Shown here one piece after another: positions 18,595 to 29,412 of a DNA stretch of 64,000 nucleotides (position 1 is the stretch's first letter; each line of letters starts with the position of its first letter). The stretch is from Vavraia culicis subsp. floridensis (taxonomy: Eukaryota; Microsporidia; Pleistophoridae), in contig NW_007360622.1 in assembly GCF_000192795.1 (NCBI RefSeq), positions 32,098-96,097 of the forward strand, read 5' to 3'. The translations under genes and the position numbers were made by a program. The notes beneath the pieces were generated by a model, which had not been told where the DNA came from, made no database searches, and saw only the letters and a list, made by a program, of their open reading frames with translations.

Positions 18595-19245
18595 CTACAT
18601 GCCAATCTTACGTCCCCGTTTTCGTACATCACTCAATCTTTTCTCCAGTGATATTTGCTCTTTAATTCCATAGCCATCATAGAACCACACCATGTAATCA
18701 TCACGATGCACTGTTCGGACAGCCTTCTCTAGCAAATAAAGATCAACGGCCCTGTCCTCGTCCTTTCCTGAGAAATACGATAGGCCAAAATCAATTATAT
18801 GAATCAGGTTATCAGCGACTATGAAATTTGCTGTGGTCAAATCACCATGCACAATGCCGCATGCGTGTACTTTCCGAACAAGCTGGCCCAAGTTGGTAAA
18901 AATGTCGGGAAGCGATAATGTAAGACCGTGGATGGGCTGCCCCTCGCGATGTTCCAAACATATAACAACATCCTTCAAATTCATTCCTGGTATGTTTGAC
19001 ATGCAAATCGTGGTTTTATTGTCAAACTGCTCGTTGTTTTCATCCATTTTTAACAATCTGGGTGCGTCAATCTGATTGGCAGCCAATCGCTCTAAAATCT
19101 TTTTCTCCGTCACCGTTCTTTTCTTGCGTATATCAATGTCTATCTCTGGTATTCTGTAGCTCTTCGGTGTTCTATATTTAATTATGGTGTCATTCACCAG
19201 GTATATTTTTGCTTCAGCTCCATGTGCTATCAATGTAGGATCCAT
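18595..19245 (-). CDS. BUD32: Bud32/PRPK atypical kinase of the EKC/KEOPS complex
   Basis: 216 residues. It has the Bud32-type nucleotide loop HGAEAKIYLV and the conserved RIPEID segment (family: YR.P.LD). The catalytic loop is HGDLTTANFIV and the metal-binding IDFGLSY (DFG) follows. The C-terminal VRKRGRKIGM is the family's VR.RGRKR tail. Bud32 hydrolyses ATP within KEOPS, which makes the t6A modification of tRNAs reading ANN codons. CCCC directly precedes the ATG; an upstream TTG in frame is disregarded. Length is typical (human PRPK 253). Confidence 0.92.
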   Translation of the reverse strand: MDPTLIAHGAEAKIYLVNDTIIKYRTPKSYRIPEIDIDIRKKRTVTEKKILERLAANQIDAPRLLKMDENNEQFDNKTTICMSNIPGMNLKDVVICLEHREGQPIHGLTLSLPDIFTNLGQLVRKVHACGIVHGDLTTANFIVADNLIHIIDFGLSYFSGKDEDRAVDLYLLEKAVRTVHRDDYMVWFYDGYGIKEQISLEKRLSDVRKRGRKIGM

Positions 19246-20308
19246 GGGGTCCTTGCCACAGATCAATTTATTTCTGAGACAAGCCAAGGCGTGTTATCGA
19301 TGTCAAAATTGATGAGTATTAGCAGAACGTGATATGTTTATTAGAATATTCGAAGATAAGCAGAGACGAACACTATCTCGCTTTCTATTGAAAAATACTA
19401 CACAGAGGATGTGCCATAGATCAAAGTTTAAATAACCATGTAAAGTATATTTTAGTCAACAGAACATCAAATCATGCCATGTAGAACGCACATTGTCTAT
19501 TTGATGATCCAGAAATAGGTAAGAAAATATTTTTTACATCCATGAGACCACTCGATTATTCCCATAACTTATCATATTAGCAGTTTTATACAATTCTTAT
19601 GACAATAATGTTGATAGCTGATCATTAAATCTTCTAATAGCACACCAAGTTGGTAATTCAATACGCCGATCTCATGTCCTGTCCAATACCAAACTATGCA
19701 AGTTCTTTTCTCCATTCAGAGAATGAACGTATCTTACGATGGTGTGTAACAGGTAAAAATTTGTAAAATAATGTTTTGACACATAAAATGGTTCGATTTA
19801 AAAAACTGATTGAAAGTTATTTGAAAAGATCTGCCAACATCAACAACCTCAAACGCAACACATCATACGAAAGAATAGTTTAAAATGATGTATGAGCAGC
19901 TTTTGCTACATAATTTGAACATTAACTCGTCACATCAGCACAGTTACAATTATCTACTTTCACTGTCAATTTTATATTACTTCCAGAAAGTGTGGAATCG
20001 AAGTGTCCATAGAAGAAATATTGCTGGTAAATACACAAGATTTTAACATATAACATAGCAATGCGCAGAAATGAACCTTTTATGAGTGGCTTGCGTGTTG
20101 TAGTTGATGCACTCATGGCAATATCTGATCAGCAAGAGGTGTCCATGAGTGTGTGATCGGAATGTTATAATATGACACGATATATTTACATTTGAACCTC
20201 GAGAAAGTCGTAAAATTACTTGGTTTATGAGTAGCAATCACTCCATTCTGCCGATATTACACAGTGACATTTTCGCTGGCTAAAATTTTTTTTAACACCC
20301 TCCCAGAA
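19246..20308. other. Divergent spacer BUD32 / basic unknown gene
   Basis: About 1.06 kb of AT-rich sequence. I looked for tRNA boxes, snRNA core motifs and short frames with CCC starts and found none convincing. The promoters of both neighbours lie at the ends. Confidence 0.5.
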
Positions 20309-20749
20309 ATGTGCCCACAGAACATGCCAGTGCCGATACAAGCACAGTCGAGAGAGCTTAAATTTGATCCGAACAATGAGTTTACGCGTGAGGAACACTT
20401 TAAATCACAGGCCAAACACCTTTTGGCGCAGATAACTTACAAATTGCCGTTAGAGGGCCACACAGGTCCTTTGCTCAAGTCCAAAAATGAGATTGCAAGA
20501 TTGGAGAATCTCAAGAAAGCAAGCGAGGCTGCTCTAATGAGGGTGAAGGAAAAAGGGCGTAAGCTGTCAGAATTTAAAAAAGATGTGAAAGATACCAATG
20601 AGCATCCGACAAATGGCAAGGAGAAGAGGAAAAGAATGGGAAACGCGATAAGAAGAATTGAACATACGAAGAGAAATAACAGTAAAAATAACAACAGGAA
20701 AGTAAGACGGGATGACAAGGGCACGGGCAGGAAGAGAGTGAAGAAATAA
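20309..20749 (+). CDS. Basic hypothetical protein, possibly nucleolar
   Basis: 146 residues, not recognised. The first 90 residues are helical with a conserved-looking start (MPVPIQAQSRELKFDP). The last 50 are almost wholly Lys, Arg and Asn (for example KRKRMGNAIRRIEHTKR), resembling the nucleolar-localisation tails of ribosome-assembly factors. CCC lies five bases before the ATG, which supports a real gene. No family can be named from sequence alone. Confidence 0.6.
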   Translation: MCPQNMPVPIQAQSRELKFDPNNEFTREEHFKSQAKHLLAQITYKLPLEGHTGPLLKSKNEIARLENLKKASEAALMRVKEKGRKLSEFKKDVKDTNEHPTNGKEKRKRMGNAIRRIEHTKRNNSKNNNRKVRRDDKGTGRKRVKK

Positions 20750-21349
20750 CTAGATAAAGTTAAATTACAATATCGTTACAGTTTTTACCATTGCCAAGTT
20801 ATAATTTTTGATAATCAGGATATAATTGGTATGTAAATCGTTATTACAGCGTTGATATGGTTCTACGGATATTTTCCACGTTCAGCCAAGATGTATTAAG
20901 CTTGTACGTTACATAATGTAGTGATACCCCTGCGAAATGAACTGTAGTTTTATCCATTGTGATTGAGATTCGTGTTTTTTAGATCAAACTAAATATGAAA
21001 GTAAATATCTTGGCCATGTGTTTTATATCGCATCATTGCGAAAATATGATATGGATACATATTTACAGCAACATTCTTAATGTTTTGGTGAGTACTGGTC
21101 TATACTGCAGTCTTTTTACATTTCATTACGCGCGAATAAAACATTTGCTGTGATTGGCAGGTGCGACACGATAACATACTTTCTTCTAACGTACAAGGCT
21201 CTATTCGGTGCATTCTCGGTTTTATGCATCGCTGTCCTTCGTCTTCTGTTCACCAAGAAAGATTTATCCATCTGCTCGTATCACAACATCTAAAAAGCAC
21301 ATTTTTCTGGTCCAAATATACAAACTCACATTTTGGTGACCCCCTCCTG
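20750..21349. other. Spacer upstream of LTN1
   Basis: A 52-codon ATG frame (20995-21153) has no features. The LTN1 frame is open back to 21161 but without ATG in the usual context. A GTGAGT..TTGGCAG arrangement (about 21090-21160) looks intron-like, but no exon is needed by the listerin match. Confidence 0.4.
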
Positions 21350-24300
21350 ATGAACATCTTCAGTGACAATCCAGAATTCGACGAAAATTTCTATTCAATC
21401 GTAAAGAGGTTAAACAAGAAAAGCGTAGCAACACGGAGAAAAGCGTTTGAGTCCTTGTTTGAATCGTTCTCGTCGCTTCCTGTTCAATCAAACATGTCTG
21501 TTTTGAAGGATGTTATCGTGCAAAACATACGAGGAGAGCTGAGAAGGGAGAGCACACGGCTGCTAGCTTTAGTTTTGGACTACAATGATTGTCATGATGT
21601 GTTATGTTACTGGTTTGTTAATTTTCTTGAGGACAGGAATGACAAGTATAATTCGGTGATACTGGACAAGGTGGACCTAAAACAATGCGGTAACATTATG
21701 AGAGAGGTCGATAAAAATGACAGCGTTATGGTACTTAAAGCGCATTACACTCTTTTACGGTACAATTGTACGGAGTTGATCAAGAAATTCGTATATAAAA
21801 GCGATGAAACAGGGCAACTTGTGGACCACAACATTTCCGATGAATTCAGAGATATGATACAGACATTGGATTGTAACAATGCTGAGATTTACAAGATGGT
21901 TGTGTTCATTCTCATCAAAATGCATCTTCCAATTCCTGAAGTTGTTATTTCTGTCACAAATCCGTCTTTAATTGATATAAAATACAAAATAATCCAAAAT
22001 CGTAGATTACCCGTTGAGCTGGTCCAGTTTTATGGAGAATGTCGGTATCTAAATCTTGAAGGTGTAAGGTATGTGGACGAAAACTATAAGTTGGAGTACA
22101 GCAGAATGAAAGTTATTCGCAGAGATGTGTTTGAATACATCATGTGCAAGCTGAAGAATGGCGAAAAGCGTGATGTTGTCCTGTACTACATCAACGAATC
22201 TGTTGAATACTGCAATGTGTTTGAGCATTTTAATGATTTTGATGTTTTGAACGAACAATGCAGCTTTGATAAGGTCAACGAGTTCTTGGTTTATCTGATG
22301 AAAGACATTGTGTCCAAATATAATTCCGAAGAAAATTTAAGTTTGATGCTTGGAAACCTAATTCTAAGGGATGAAGATAAAGCTCCGAACTTCTCCTACC
22401 ATAAAAAAGACGCATATAGCAAAACATGTGTTAGTGCAAAAAGTAGTCACGATCAAACCATCTTCACTTACAATAATTCCAAAGAATGCTTTGATTTTGC
22501 AAATAATGATGATGTATCAAGGTGCAATATTGTATTATACGCTGATCCGCTGATATACACGCTTTGTAAGTTGAATTTGCAGCAAATCCTGGTCAGAAGT
22601 AATTTGTTGAAAATAAAGGTACAAACGATAAGCTCCTGCGATTCAACAACTTTAGAAACCATTAATAGCTGTTTAGATGCAGCGATAGAGGTGATAGACA
22701 AAAAGTTTTTTGTGGAACACCAGGAATATTTCCGGGACAAGGTGTTGTATCGACGATATCCCGATTTGATAACAAATTTGAAGGATGTCGATGAGGAGCT
22801 GGTGCATATGCTCACAGAAGAACAACAAAGGGAGTATGGCAGGCTAATAATTGGCGGTGAGAAGCAGGTTTTGGGAGAAAATATTCCGAAAATCCTGGTG
22901 CTTCCGTGTTTATACAGGAAGTATTTGGACAATAATGATATTTCTTGTGCTAGCTATGGTATTGATACGAAAGATCTGCTCCTGAACTATCTTGATCATA
23001 AGTTTGTAATACGCTTCTGTATCAATGAGAAGGATATTTTTTGGATGCTCTCAACCTTCAAATTTAATAATTCAGTTTTTTATACCTCGAATGATTCGTT
23101 GTCAAACTCGTTTTTTTATCGAACCTGTCATGTAAAACCGTTTTCATGTCAAACATATAAAAAATTACGGGCACTGAGGAAGACGTGCAAGCATTTTCAA
23201 TTCATTGAGTCGCTAAAAATTATCAACATTATGTTAAATGTGAAGAATGCAAATAAAGTTGAGATAAAAGAAGAAAATATAAAAGAACTAGGTGTTAACA
23301 AAGTATTCTGTACGAGTGATGATGTTAACGAATGTCTGAGCATATGCAAATTTATCCACAGCAGGAACAATGATGATAAAATTTATACATACAGGGAGTT
23401 GGAAAACGGAGTTTTACCGACAGGTGACTGTGGTTGCGAAGAATATTTTCATGATGATTTGGATGCTGCGGTAGATTTCTACGAAGAATGTGAGAGTATG
23501 GTTACGCATGATTATGTCAGCACACTTCCCCTAAGTTATAGGAAGATGTGCTATATCAGGGTGGTCAACCGTATAATCAAGTCGGGCTACTTTAAATTTA
23601 CTGTCCTGCACAGCAAGAAGAAGGAAATTTACCTCGTAAACAATTTTGTTATCAAACCGCATTATATTGAGAATGAAAACCTCAGTAAATTAAGGATAAA
23701 CCTGAATTTTATCAAAAGAGACAAATTATTACGAGTGAGATATTTCAAGCGAAATAAACATTATGAATTGGAAAAGGTTATTGAAAGATTGAGCAACGAT
23801 ATTTTCAATACGTATACCAAAATGAAGAACAAGCTGAGCTATAGTACAATGATGAAAGTTATCAATCATTTTGAAGATAATGTGTGGTACTACGTGTTCA
23901 TCAGGAGTGTGAGCAAAATACGGAACATATCGACTGTCCTTTTCCTAGAAAAAATGATAAGCTGTCGAGGTAAAGGCATCAGCGGAAATATAAACATCGA
24001 GGAGGTCAACAGCTTATCCGTTTTGAATGATAGTGAAAATAGGTCAAGGGGTCGCAAACAGGTGGAATTGAGTAAGTTTCTTGTACAGCAGCGGTCATCC
24101 CTGTTTAAGTGCGTAAGAGAAGAATTTGCCTATAACTTTCCCTCCCTGCTGCCATTCCTCACGAACGACACAATAAAAATCGACTCGTGCATAAAAAGAG
24201 AAGTGATGAACAAACTGTACAACGTCAAGCTCAAGCTGTTGAAAGTAACGAACGGATATGAATTGATTGCAACCTACTTCATAAATAACGAGGACCTGCA

Positions 24301-24622
24301 GTGCAAAATACTAATACACAACAATAAACGACCAACAATAACTACATTAAGGAAGGACAAGTTCATTTTAAAGTTGAACAAATTGTTGGAAATAAGTAAC
24401 CGATACGTAGAGGTTTTGGGGCTATGGAAAATCAACCTTGATAATAAAATGATGGGTCGAAAGGAGTGTTTGATCTGTTACTACATCGTGGATATGAAGG
24501 ATCGATTACCTGATTATGAGTGTAAAACCTGTAAAAATATTTTCCACGTAAATTGCGTTGACAAATACCAGACGCACAGCAAGAATTTTCTGTGCCCGTT
24601 TTGTAGAAATATGATGAAATAA
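21350..24622 (+). CDS. LTN1: E3 ubiquitin ligase listerin (ribosome quality control)
   Basis: 1090 residues. The N-terminus (NPEFDENFYSIVKRLNKKSV followed by ATRRKAFESLFE) matches the listerin opening (D..F....KKL.KKD..TK..AL.E). A long alpha-solenoid follows. The C-terminal RING (about 1035-1085) is listerin-type: CLIC, then YECKTCKNIFHVNCVDKY and CPFCR. Listerin ubiquitinates nascent chains stalled on 60S subunits. It is shorter than yeast Ltn1 (1562). The start was set at the ATG two bases after a CCCCTCC run; 63 further codons upstream are open, but with a GTG start and unlike the family. Confidence 0.85.
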   Translation: MNIFSDNPEFDENFYSIVKRLNKKSVATRRKAFESLFESFSSLPVQSNMSVLKDVIVQNIRGELRRESTRLLALVLDYNDCHDVLCYWFVNFLEDRNDKYNSVILDKVDLKQCGNIMREVDKNDSVMVLKAHYTLLRYNCTELIKKFVYKSDETGQLVDHNISDEFRDMIQTLDCNNAEIYKMVVFILIKMHLPIPEVVISVTNPSLIDIKYKIIQNRRLPVELVQFYGECRYLNLEGVRYVDENYKLEYSRMKVIRRDVFEYIMCKLKNGEKRDVVLYYINESVEYCNVFEHFNDFDVLNEQCSFDKVNEFLVYLMKDIVSKYNSEENLSLMLGNLILRDEDKAPNFSYHKKDAYSKTCVSAKSSHDQTIFTYNNSKECFDFANNDDVSRCNIVLYADPLIYTLCKLNLQQILVRSNLLKIKVQTISSCDSTTLETINSCLDAAIEVIDKKFFVEHQEYFRDKVLYRRYPDLITNLKDVDEELVHMLTEEQQREYGRLIIGGEKQVLGENIPKILVLPCLYRKYLDNNDISCASYGIDTKDLLLNYLDHKFVIRFCINEKDIFWMLSTFKFNNSVFYTSNDSLSNSFFYRTCHVKPFSCQTYKKLRALRKTCKHFQFIESLKIINIMLNVKNANKVEIKEENIKELGVNKVFCTSDDVNECLSICKFIHSRNNDDKIYTYRELENGVLPTGDCGCEEYFHDDLDAAVDFYEECESMVTHDYVSTLPLSYRKMCYIRVVNRIIKSGYFKFTVLHSKKKEIYLVNNFVIKPHYIENENLSKLRINLNFIKRDKLLRVRYFKRNKHYELEKVIERLSNDIFNTYTKMKNKLSYSTMMKVINHFEDNVWYYVFIRSVSKIRNISTVLFLEKMISCRGKGISGNINIEEVNSLSVLNDSENRSRGRKQVELSKFLVQQRSSLFKCVREEFAYNFPSLLPFLTNDTIKIDSCIKREVMNKLYNVKLKLLKVTNGYELIATYFINNEDLQCKILIHNNKRPTITTLRKDKFILKLNKLLEISNRYVEVLGLWKINLDNKMMGRKECLICYYIVDMKDRLPDYECKTCKNIFHVNCVDKYQTHSKNFLCPFCRNMMK

Positions 24623-25774
24623 CTGAAGGTAAGTACGCAGACGGTTGCAGTGAAATTGGTGCAGGTATGTCTGAGGTGGTTGAAGTAAATTTTAATGGCT
24701 CTTAACGAAATATAAATCTGCTTTCGAACCAGAATGGTGGTGAAAAAGATTTTGGTTTGCCATAAATTGGCAGCAATATTGATCGTTGGTACTGTGGTGT
24801 AAGCAAATTGAAAAGTTTGGAAACAGCTGGTCTGATATTGCGGAACAGAATGACATGATGACGAGTTTTTATTCTTCTATGGCGAAGAGATGCAGGAATG
24901 GTGCCATTCACGTGAAAATGTTGTCGTTTGGAAGGTTTTATTGCTAAAGCATAATGTTGGAGCGTAGCTGCCGGATTTATCACCAGACATATCAATTTAG
25001 TTGCAAATTTCTGATATAAAAAGTATTTTTGGTCTTTAAACGTGTCTTTTAGTGCAATTTATCGTTCTCATTTCCATGTTTTTAACTCCACTGTAGAAAG
25101 TCCCAAACACTGAAGATCCACGAGTACTAAAAGATTGCGTTCATGCTATCACTAGCGTGTTACACTAATCTTGTCGCCGTGTTCTGTTGATTCTCTGGAT
25201 TACACATACAACAAATTATTGTTAGAGCAACACGCATATAAAATTTCTACTTTTTATAAACATTGCTGCCATCGATTCTATTCGTTGAGCAAGCGCAAAA
25301 AAATAAATTTTCTGCAAACAACACAGACGGCATGCGCCTTGTAGCTTGTGATGGTGTCAAATTATGATACGGCTAATTTTGATATGTTCCATGCCATAAC
25401 AGCATGGTGTTGGTAGTTTGATACTGCATTTATCTTTACCATGGCTCTATTCATATATAATACAGCCATTTCCATTCCAATTATCGTGTCTTTGGTTCTT
25501 TATTGCAGTGAGTTGCCCATAAAATCAGGAATGCCATGTCAATCAATTGATTGGTCCTATGATAGAAGACATGATGAAGCTAGCACCGGATAAAACATGT
25601 TGTTTATCCTCAAAAAGTACGAAATAGGTGCTCATCAGTCATTCCTTGAGTTAATTTAAATCGCTCAACGCCCATCCTAATTTTGCCATCTTATCCTGAC
25701 ATGTCGAACATTTGCTTTCAATCACACAGTCAGAGATTGTTCTACTCAAGAGAAAACGCTGTACCGCCCACGTT
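24623..25774. other. Spacer between LTN1 and the solo RING gene
   Basis: About 1.15 kb without a supported gene. I compared it with the 3' part of LTN1 and saw no remnant of the pre-RING region, so the solo RING is not the end of a visible LTN1 duplicate. A 97-codon minus frame (24702-24995) starts at TTG only. Confidence 0.5.
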
Positions 25775-25951
25775 ATGATACAAATCTGTGAAATTTGCCT
25801 GATTTGTCACTGTGATGTGTATTCAACACGGGGTCCAGCAAACCATAAATGCAATACGTGCCGTAATATGTTCCATGAGGAGTGTATTAACAAGTACTGG
25901 CAGAACTGCGCGAGCAATATGTGTCCGGTGTGCAGATGCTGTATGAAATAG
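25775..25951 (+). CDS. Free-standing listerin-like RING protein
   Basis: 58 residues that are nearly all RING: Cys8/Cys11, Cys26/Cys29, His34/Cys37 and Cys50/Cys53. The phrase C.TC.N.FH..C..KY......CP.CR..MK is shared with the C-terminus of LTN1 just upstream, including the final Met-Lys and stop. The DNA has diverged widely. CCC lies just before the ATG, so it has its own start signal. It may arise from an old duplication of the LTN1 3' end. The role is unknown; competition for listerin's E2 or a minimal E3 are possibilities. Confidence 0.65.
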   Translation: MIQICEICLICHCDVYSTRGPANHKCNTCRNMFHEECINKYWQNCASNMCPVCRCCMK

Positions 25952-26243
25952 CAGAGTTTGCAGATTTACAAGGATTTATTTCGAATAATAAAAAGTTGCA
26001 GTTGTCCTGGTAAAAGACAAATAATTTAGATCTCGTGAACGGATATAACTGCTCACTAATATTTGCTGTATTACAAAGGAAAATAAGGCTTAATAAATCG
26101 TGCCATGGTAGTTGTCTCCACATATTTACCGTTACAAATAGTTTTAGTAACCCCGTGAGCAGCGGTGCGCATTACATTCATGTGCCTTTAGCACACATCG
26201 ATTATTTTCCAAGATTTCCCTTCGTTTTGCCCACCCTTAGCGA

Positions 26244-26459
26244 ATGGCGAACAATTTGAAAAAGTTCCTGGTAGACGATCTAAACGATTACATAGACAAA
26301 GCGGTAATCGTTAAATTGATTGGTGGAAGAGAAGTTAAGGGTTTTCTGAAAAGCTACGATAACAACTTCAATTTGATACTGAAAGGCGGGCATGACTGGG
26401 AGTATAGTAATACACTGTTCTGTTTGGGTGCTTCTGTAATATCAATTTGTGTTGAATGA
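26244..26459 (+). CDS. LSM7: U6 snRNA-associated Sm-like protein LSm7
   Basis: 71 residues. The Sm1 motif LNDYIDKAVIVKLIGGREVKG with FLKSYDNNFNLIL matches LSm7 (DL..Y.DK...VKL.GGREV.G.LKGYD...NLVL). Sm2 is present but degenerate (LFCLGASVISICVE). LSm7 is part of the LSm2-8 ring on U6 snRNA and the LSm1-7 mRNA-decay ring. The variable loop and C-terminal tail are lost compared with yeast Lsm7 (115). Two CCC motifs precede the ATG. SmG is the nearest alternative. Confidence 0.75.
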   Translation: MANNLKKFLVDDLNDYIDKAVIVKLIGGREVKGFLKSYDNNFNLILKGGHDWEYSNTLFCLGASVISICVE

Positions 26460-26643
26460 TGATGTATTAAAAGTTTATGTTCGCTAATGTGCTGTTCTGC
26501 GGAAATGGTGCACTACCATGTGATAGGCAGAAAAGGACTCTTCCTGCACTTGCTGTCTGTTATGTTTAAATCTTTACGCTTATATTATTATTTGTGGTGA
26601 CCGCTCTCTAAATCTGCTTTTACTTTGAATTTCTTTTGTCCTC

Positions 26644-26949
26644 ATGGAAAGTGCCAAGGAAAAGCTGAGCTTTGCGTTTGACAATTCACAGCTGATAAAA
26701 ATTATTAAAACGTTCACCGATGAAGAGGATGTACAAGAATTAGGGAATAGCATCGTATCTAAGATTATGGATGGGAATGAAGTTGAATGTGTACAAAATT
26801 ACCTGTTCGAAAAGTTGGGCGAGCTGGACATTGAAGTCGAATACGAAGACTGCAGTAGTTTAGTTTCTATTATGAAGGAGATTTATAGAGAGGATGAAGC
26901 AGGAGGATGCGTATTTTATGAGAGCATTAAAAGTAGCATAAGAAATTAA
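26644..26949 (+). CDS. Acidic hypothetical protein
   Basis: 101 residues, acidic and mostly helical, not recognised. Composition and in-frame codon use are coding-like, and it lies in the same orientation as its neighbours between LSM7 and RIO1. The ATG follows TCCTC rather than a full CCC. Confidence 0.5.
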   Translation: MESAKEKLSFAFDNSQLIKIIKTFTDEEDVQELGNSIVSKIMDGNEVECVQNYLFEKLGELDIEVEYEDCSSLVSIMKEIYREDEAGGCVFYESIKSSIRN

Positions 26950-27369
26950 ACACTCTGATTTTACAAGGTTGGTATTGGCAGTGGTGTGGTTCTGTCACAC
27001 AGGACATATTATTCTTCATTATTTTGTCCAAGTTCTCCTTTGAGTGAGATCACAGCTATCGTATCAAAACAGTTTATTTGTTGCTGACATGAGAAAGAGC
27101 AGTAACTTTAGTGGTACGTTCCCAAATAAGAACTAAAAGAACGTTTTTAATGCTTACAGGACGTAGACAGCATCAGCTAATGTATGTGCAAAGTGTGTAA
27201 TTACTGTTTTTATCGGTTAGAAAGGACAGCAACATCCTCACTGTTTACAAGTTGTGAGTAGTTTATTTGTTGTTTTAAAGCGTGTTTATTTACCTTTGCA
27301 CATACACAAGGAAGTTTTCTTCTGCAGCTTACTCTGTAAGCTCATAAAAAAATATTTCCCATCCTTAAC
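26950..27369. other. Spacer upstream of RIO1
   Basis: Nothing seen beyond the RIO1 promoter (CCC about ten bases before its ATG). Confidence 0.5.
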
Positions 27370-28563
27370 ATGGATGCGCCATTCGTTAAACCGGTAAAAA
27401 CACACAAAGATAAATCGGACAGAGCTACAAAAGACAGGGTACTTGACAGTAAAACCCTCATAATACTGGAAAAACTGCAGAAGAGGAATATTCTCTTCGA
27501 TCTCGAGGGATGTATCAGTAGTGGAAAGGAGGCGAACATATACAAAGCAAAAATTAGGCGAACACCAAAGTGCAAATTCATAAAAAGAAGCGATACTGAG
27601 ACAGAAATTCACGACGACATAGCAGATGCAGGCAGGACTGATGATACAGTCACAAAGGATTCGGTGCTGCTTCCGATTTCTGGCGAAGAAAACGTGGCCA
27701 TAAAAATTTTTAGGACGTCAATTCTCGAATTCAGAAATAGGAACGTATACATTACGAACGAAATACGGTTCAAAAATTTCAGAGTTTCCAATCCTAGAAA
27801 ACTGATCAAAACCTGGGCGGAGAAAGAAGTACGCAACTTGACAAGACTAAATAATAGCAATATTCCGGCACCTCAGCCGTTATATCTGAAAAGAAACATA
27901 ATAATCATGAAATTGATCGGCAGTGAAACTCATATTGCTGCCAAACTGAAAGATTTACAGAACGTAGACTTTGTAGAAATTTATCGTGAGGTCATAGATC
28001 TGATCGCAAGGATGTACAGAGATGCCAAGCTCATACATTGCGATCTGTCAGAGTATAATCTGTTATATTATGATAGCAAGGTGTATGTGATAGATGTTGG
28101 ACAGAGTGTTGATGTAACACACGTGTATGCCGATGTATTTTTGGTGAATGATATTGCGAATGTCAGCAAATTCTTCGAGAGAAAAGGAATCGAGGTGGAA
28201 AGCATAAGAAGTGTTTATGAACACGTTACCGGCAAGGAAATGCATTTCGATATCAAAGGGTGTGAGATTAACAAATTGGGGTTTGATACGGGTCGGTTGC
28301 TAGAGTTGTGTGATGGTCATAAGACGAGCATGTGTGCAAAGCCGTTGTACGACAAGAATAAGGCGAATAGCACACAAAAGGATGTACATCCTCGAAACGA
28401 CGGTCAGTTCACAAAAAACGGGATTCTTACAAAAGAGGAGAAACTGGAGCGAAGAAGAAGATTCAAAGATGAAAGAAAAATGAAGAGAATGAGCAGATTG
28501 AAGAAAAATAAAGAAGTGAAGAATGTCAAGCGGAAAAAACACGCTCACAAAAGAATAAAATGA
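27370..28563 (+). CDS. RIO1: Atypical serine kinase RIO1 (40S maturation)
   Basis: 397 residues. It has the RIO-type flexible P-loop GCISSGKEANIYKA, the ATP-binding Lys in VAIKIF, and RIO1-specific FKNFRVSNPRKLIKTWAEKE. The catalytic loop is HCDLSEYNLLY and the metal-binding segment is VIDVGQSVD. A Lys/Arg-rich tail (about residues 345-397) is typical of Rio1. The enzyme acts in late cytoplasmic 18S rRNA maturation and 40S release. A charged insert of about 40 residues separates the P-loop and the Lys. Confidence 0.93.
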   Translation: MDAPFVKPVKTHKDKSDRATKDRVLDSKTLIILEKLQKRNILFDLEGCISSGKEANIYKAKIRRTPKCKFIKRSDTETEIHDDIADAGRTDDTVTKDSVLLPISGEENVAIKIFRTSILEFRNRNVYITNEIRFKNFRVSNPRKLIKTWAEKEVRNLTRLNNSNIPAPQPLYLKRNIIIMKLIGSETHIAAKLKDLQNVDFVEIYREVIDLIARMYRDAKLIHCDLSEYNLLYYDSKVYVIDVGQSVDVTHVYADVFLVNDIANVSKFFERKGIEVESIRSVYEHVTGKEMHFDIKGCEINKLGFDTGRLLELCDGHKTSMCAKPLYDKNKANSTQKDVHPRNDGQFTKNGILTKEEKLERRRRFKDERKMKRMSRLKKNKEVKNVKRKKHAHKRIK

Positions 28564-29412
28564 TGAATTGATCGCTAGTACGTTCTTTTATAAGATTATG
28601 ATGCAAAATTTAATAAATTGCAGGGTCTTCCATCACAACGTACTATTTTTTGAGATACAAATCGGTTGTGATCGAGTACTATTTGATATTTTTATTCTTT
28701 TTAAAAAAACATATTTAATAATCTTTTTTTCGTCATACATATATTTTTGTCTCTATGACTTCCATCCTGTCAGTGATAGCGTTTTGCATGGCAAACAATC
28801 ATGTTGAACGATATTCTCTCAATCGCGATGCCTCTGACTCTACACTCTTATCGGCAGCCGTCTCGTATTCTCAGTCGCAAACACGTGTATTGAGTGTAAA
28901 GAATTAGCTGTTGTCAATACGAGCTGTCATTTTCTCTGATTTTATTTGCTCATCCAAAATTTGAAATAGTTTCACTACACAGGTTTATATGACCAATAAT
29001 TAAAAATTACTGGTCAATCCATTTTGTAAAAACATGTTCATCCAATTTTACGAGCTAGATATAAAAAACATGGTGCCCAATCAAAAATAGTTTTCGAAGC
29101 CCTACGAAAAACGCACAGCGCAAGAAAGCAGGTAGGTGCAGGAAATAGTGATGATTTAAAGGTGCATTAAATTACATCTGACAGATAAACAAGTTTTATT
29201 CGTTTACAGATGCAAACGAAGACGGTGGTAAAAAACTAACAGAGGTGGAAACCACAACGTTTAGAAAATTACTGAAATTAGCTGGGAATTTCTGTTTTAA
29301 TGAGTAGATGAGGCATATCGATTGGCTGTGAAGCACAGTGCTACGTTTATTCGATCTAACGTGTTATTAAATCGTATGATTTAACCCCATTAAAAATATT
29401 TCGAGGCTGAGA
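28564..29412. other. Spacer between RIO1 and TyrRS
   Basis: About 850 bases, AT-rich, no supported gene. A 79-codon frame at 28568 starts at TTG only. Confidence 0.5.

Noticed and set aside
20160..20215. Minus-strand B-box-like GGTTCAAAT near 20200
   Set aside because: No A box, anticodon arm or acceptor pairing can be drawn around it.
21161..21349. N-terminal extension of LTN1 and a GTGAGT...CAG intron-like arrangement upstream
   Set aside because: Listerin homology begins at the ATG at 21350, which has the CCC motif; the extension would start at GTG and adds nothing family-like.
24702..24995. 97-codon minus frame considered as a decayed LTN1 duplicate
   Set aside because: No similarity to listerin on either strand; start is TTG.
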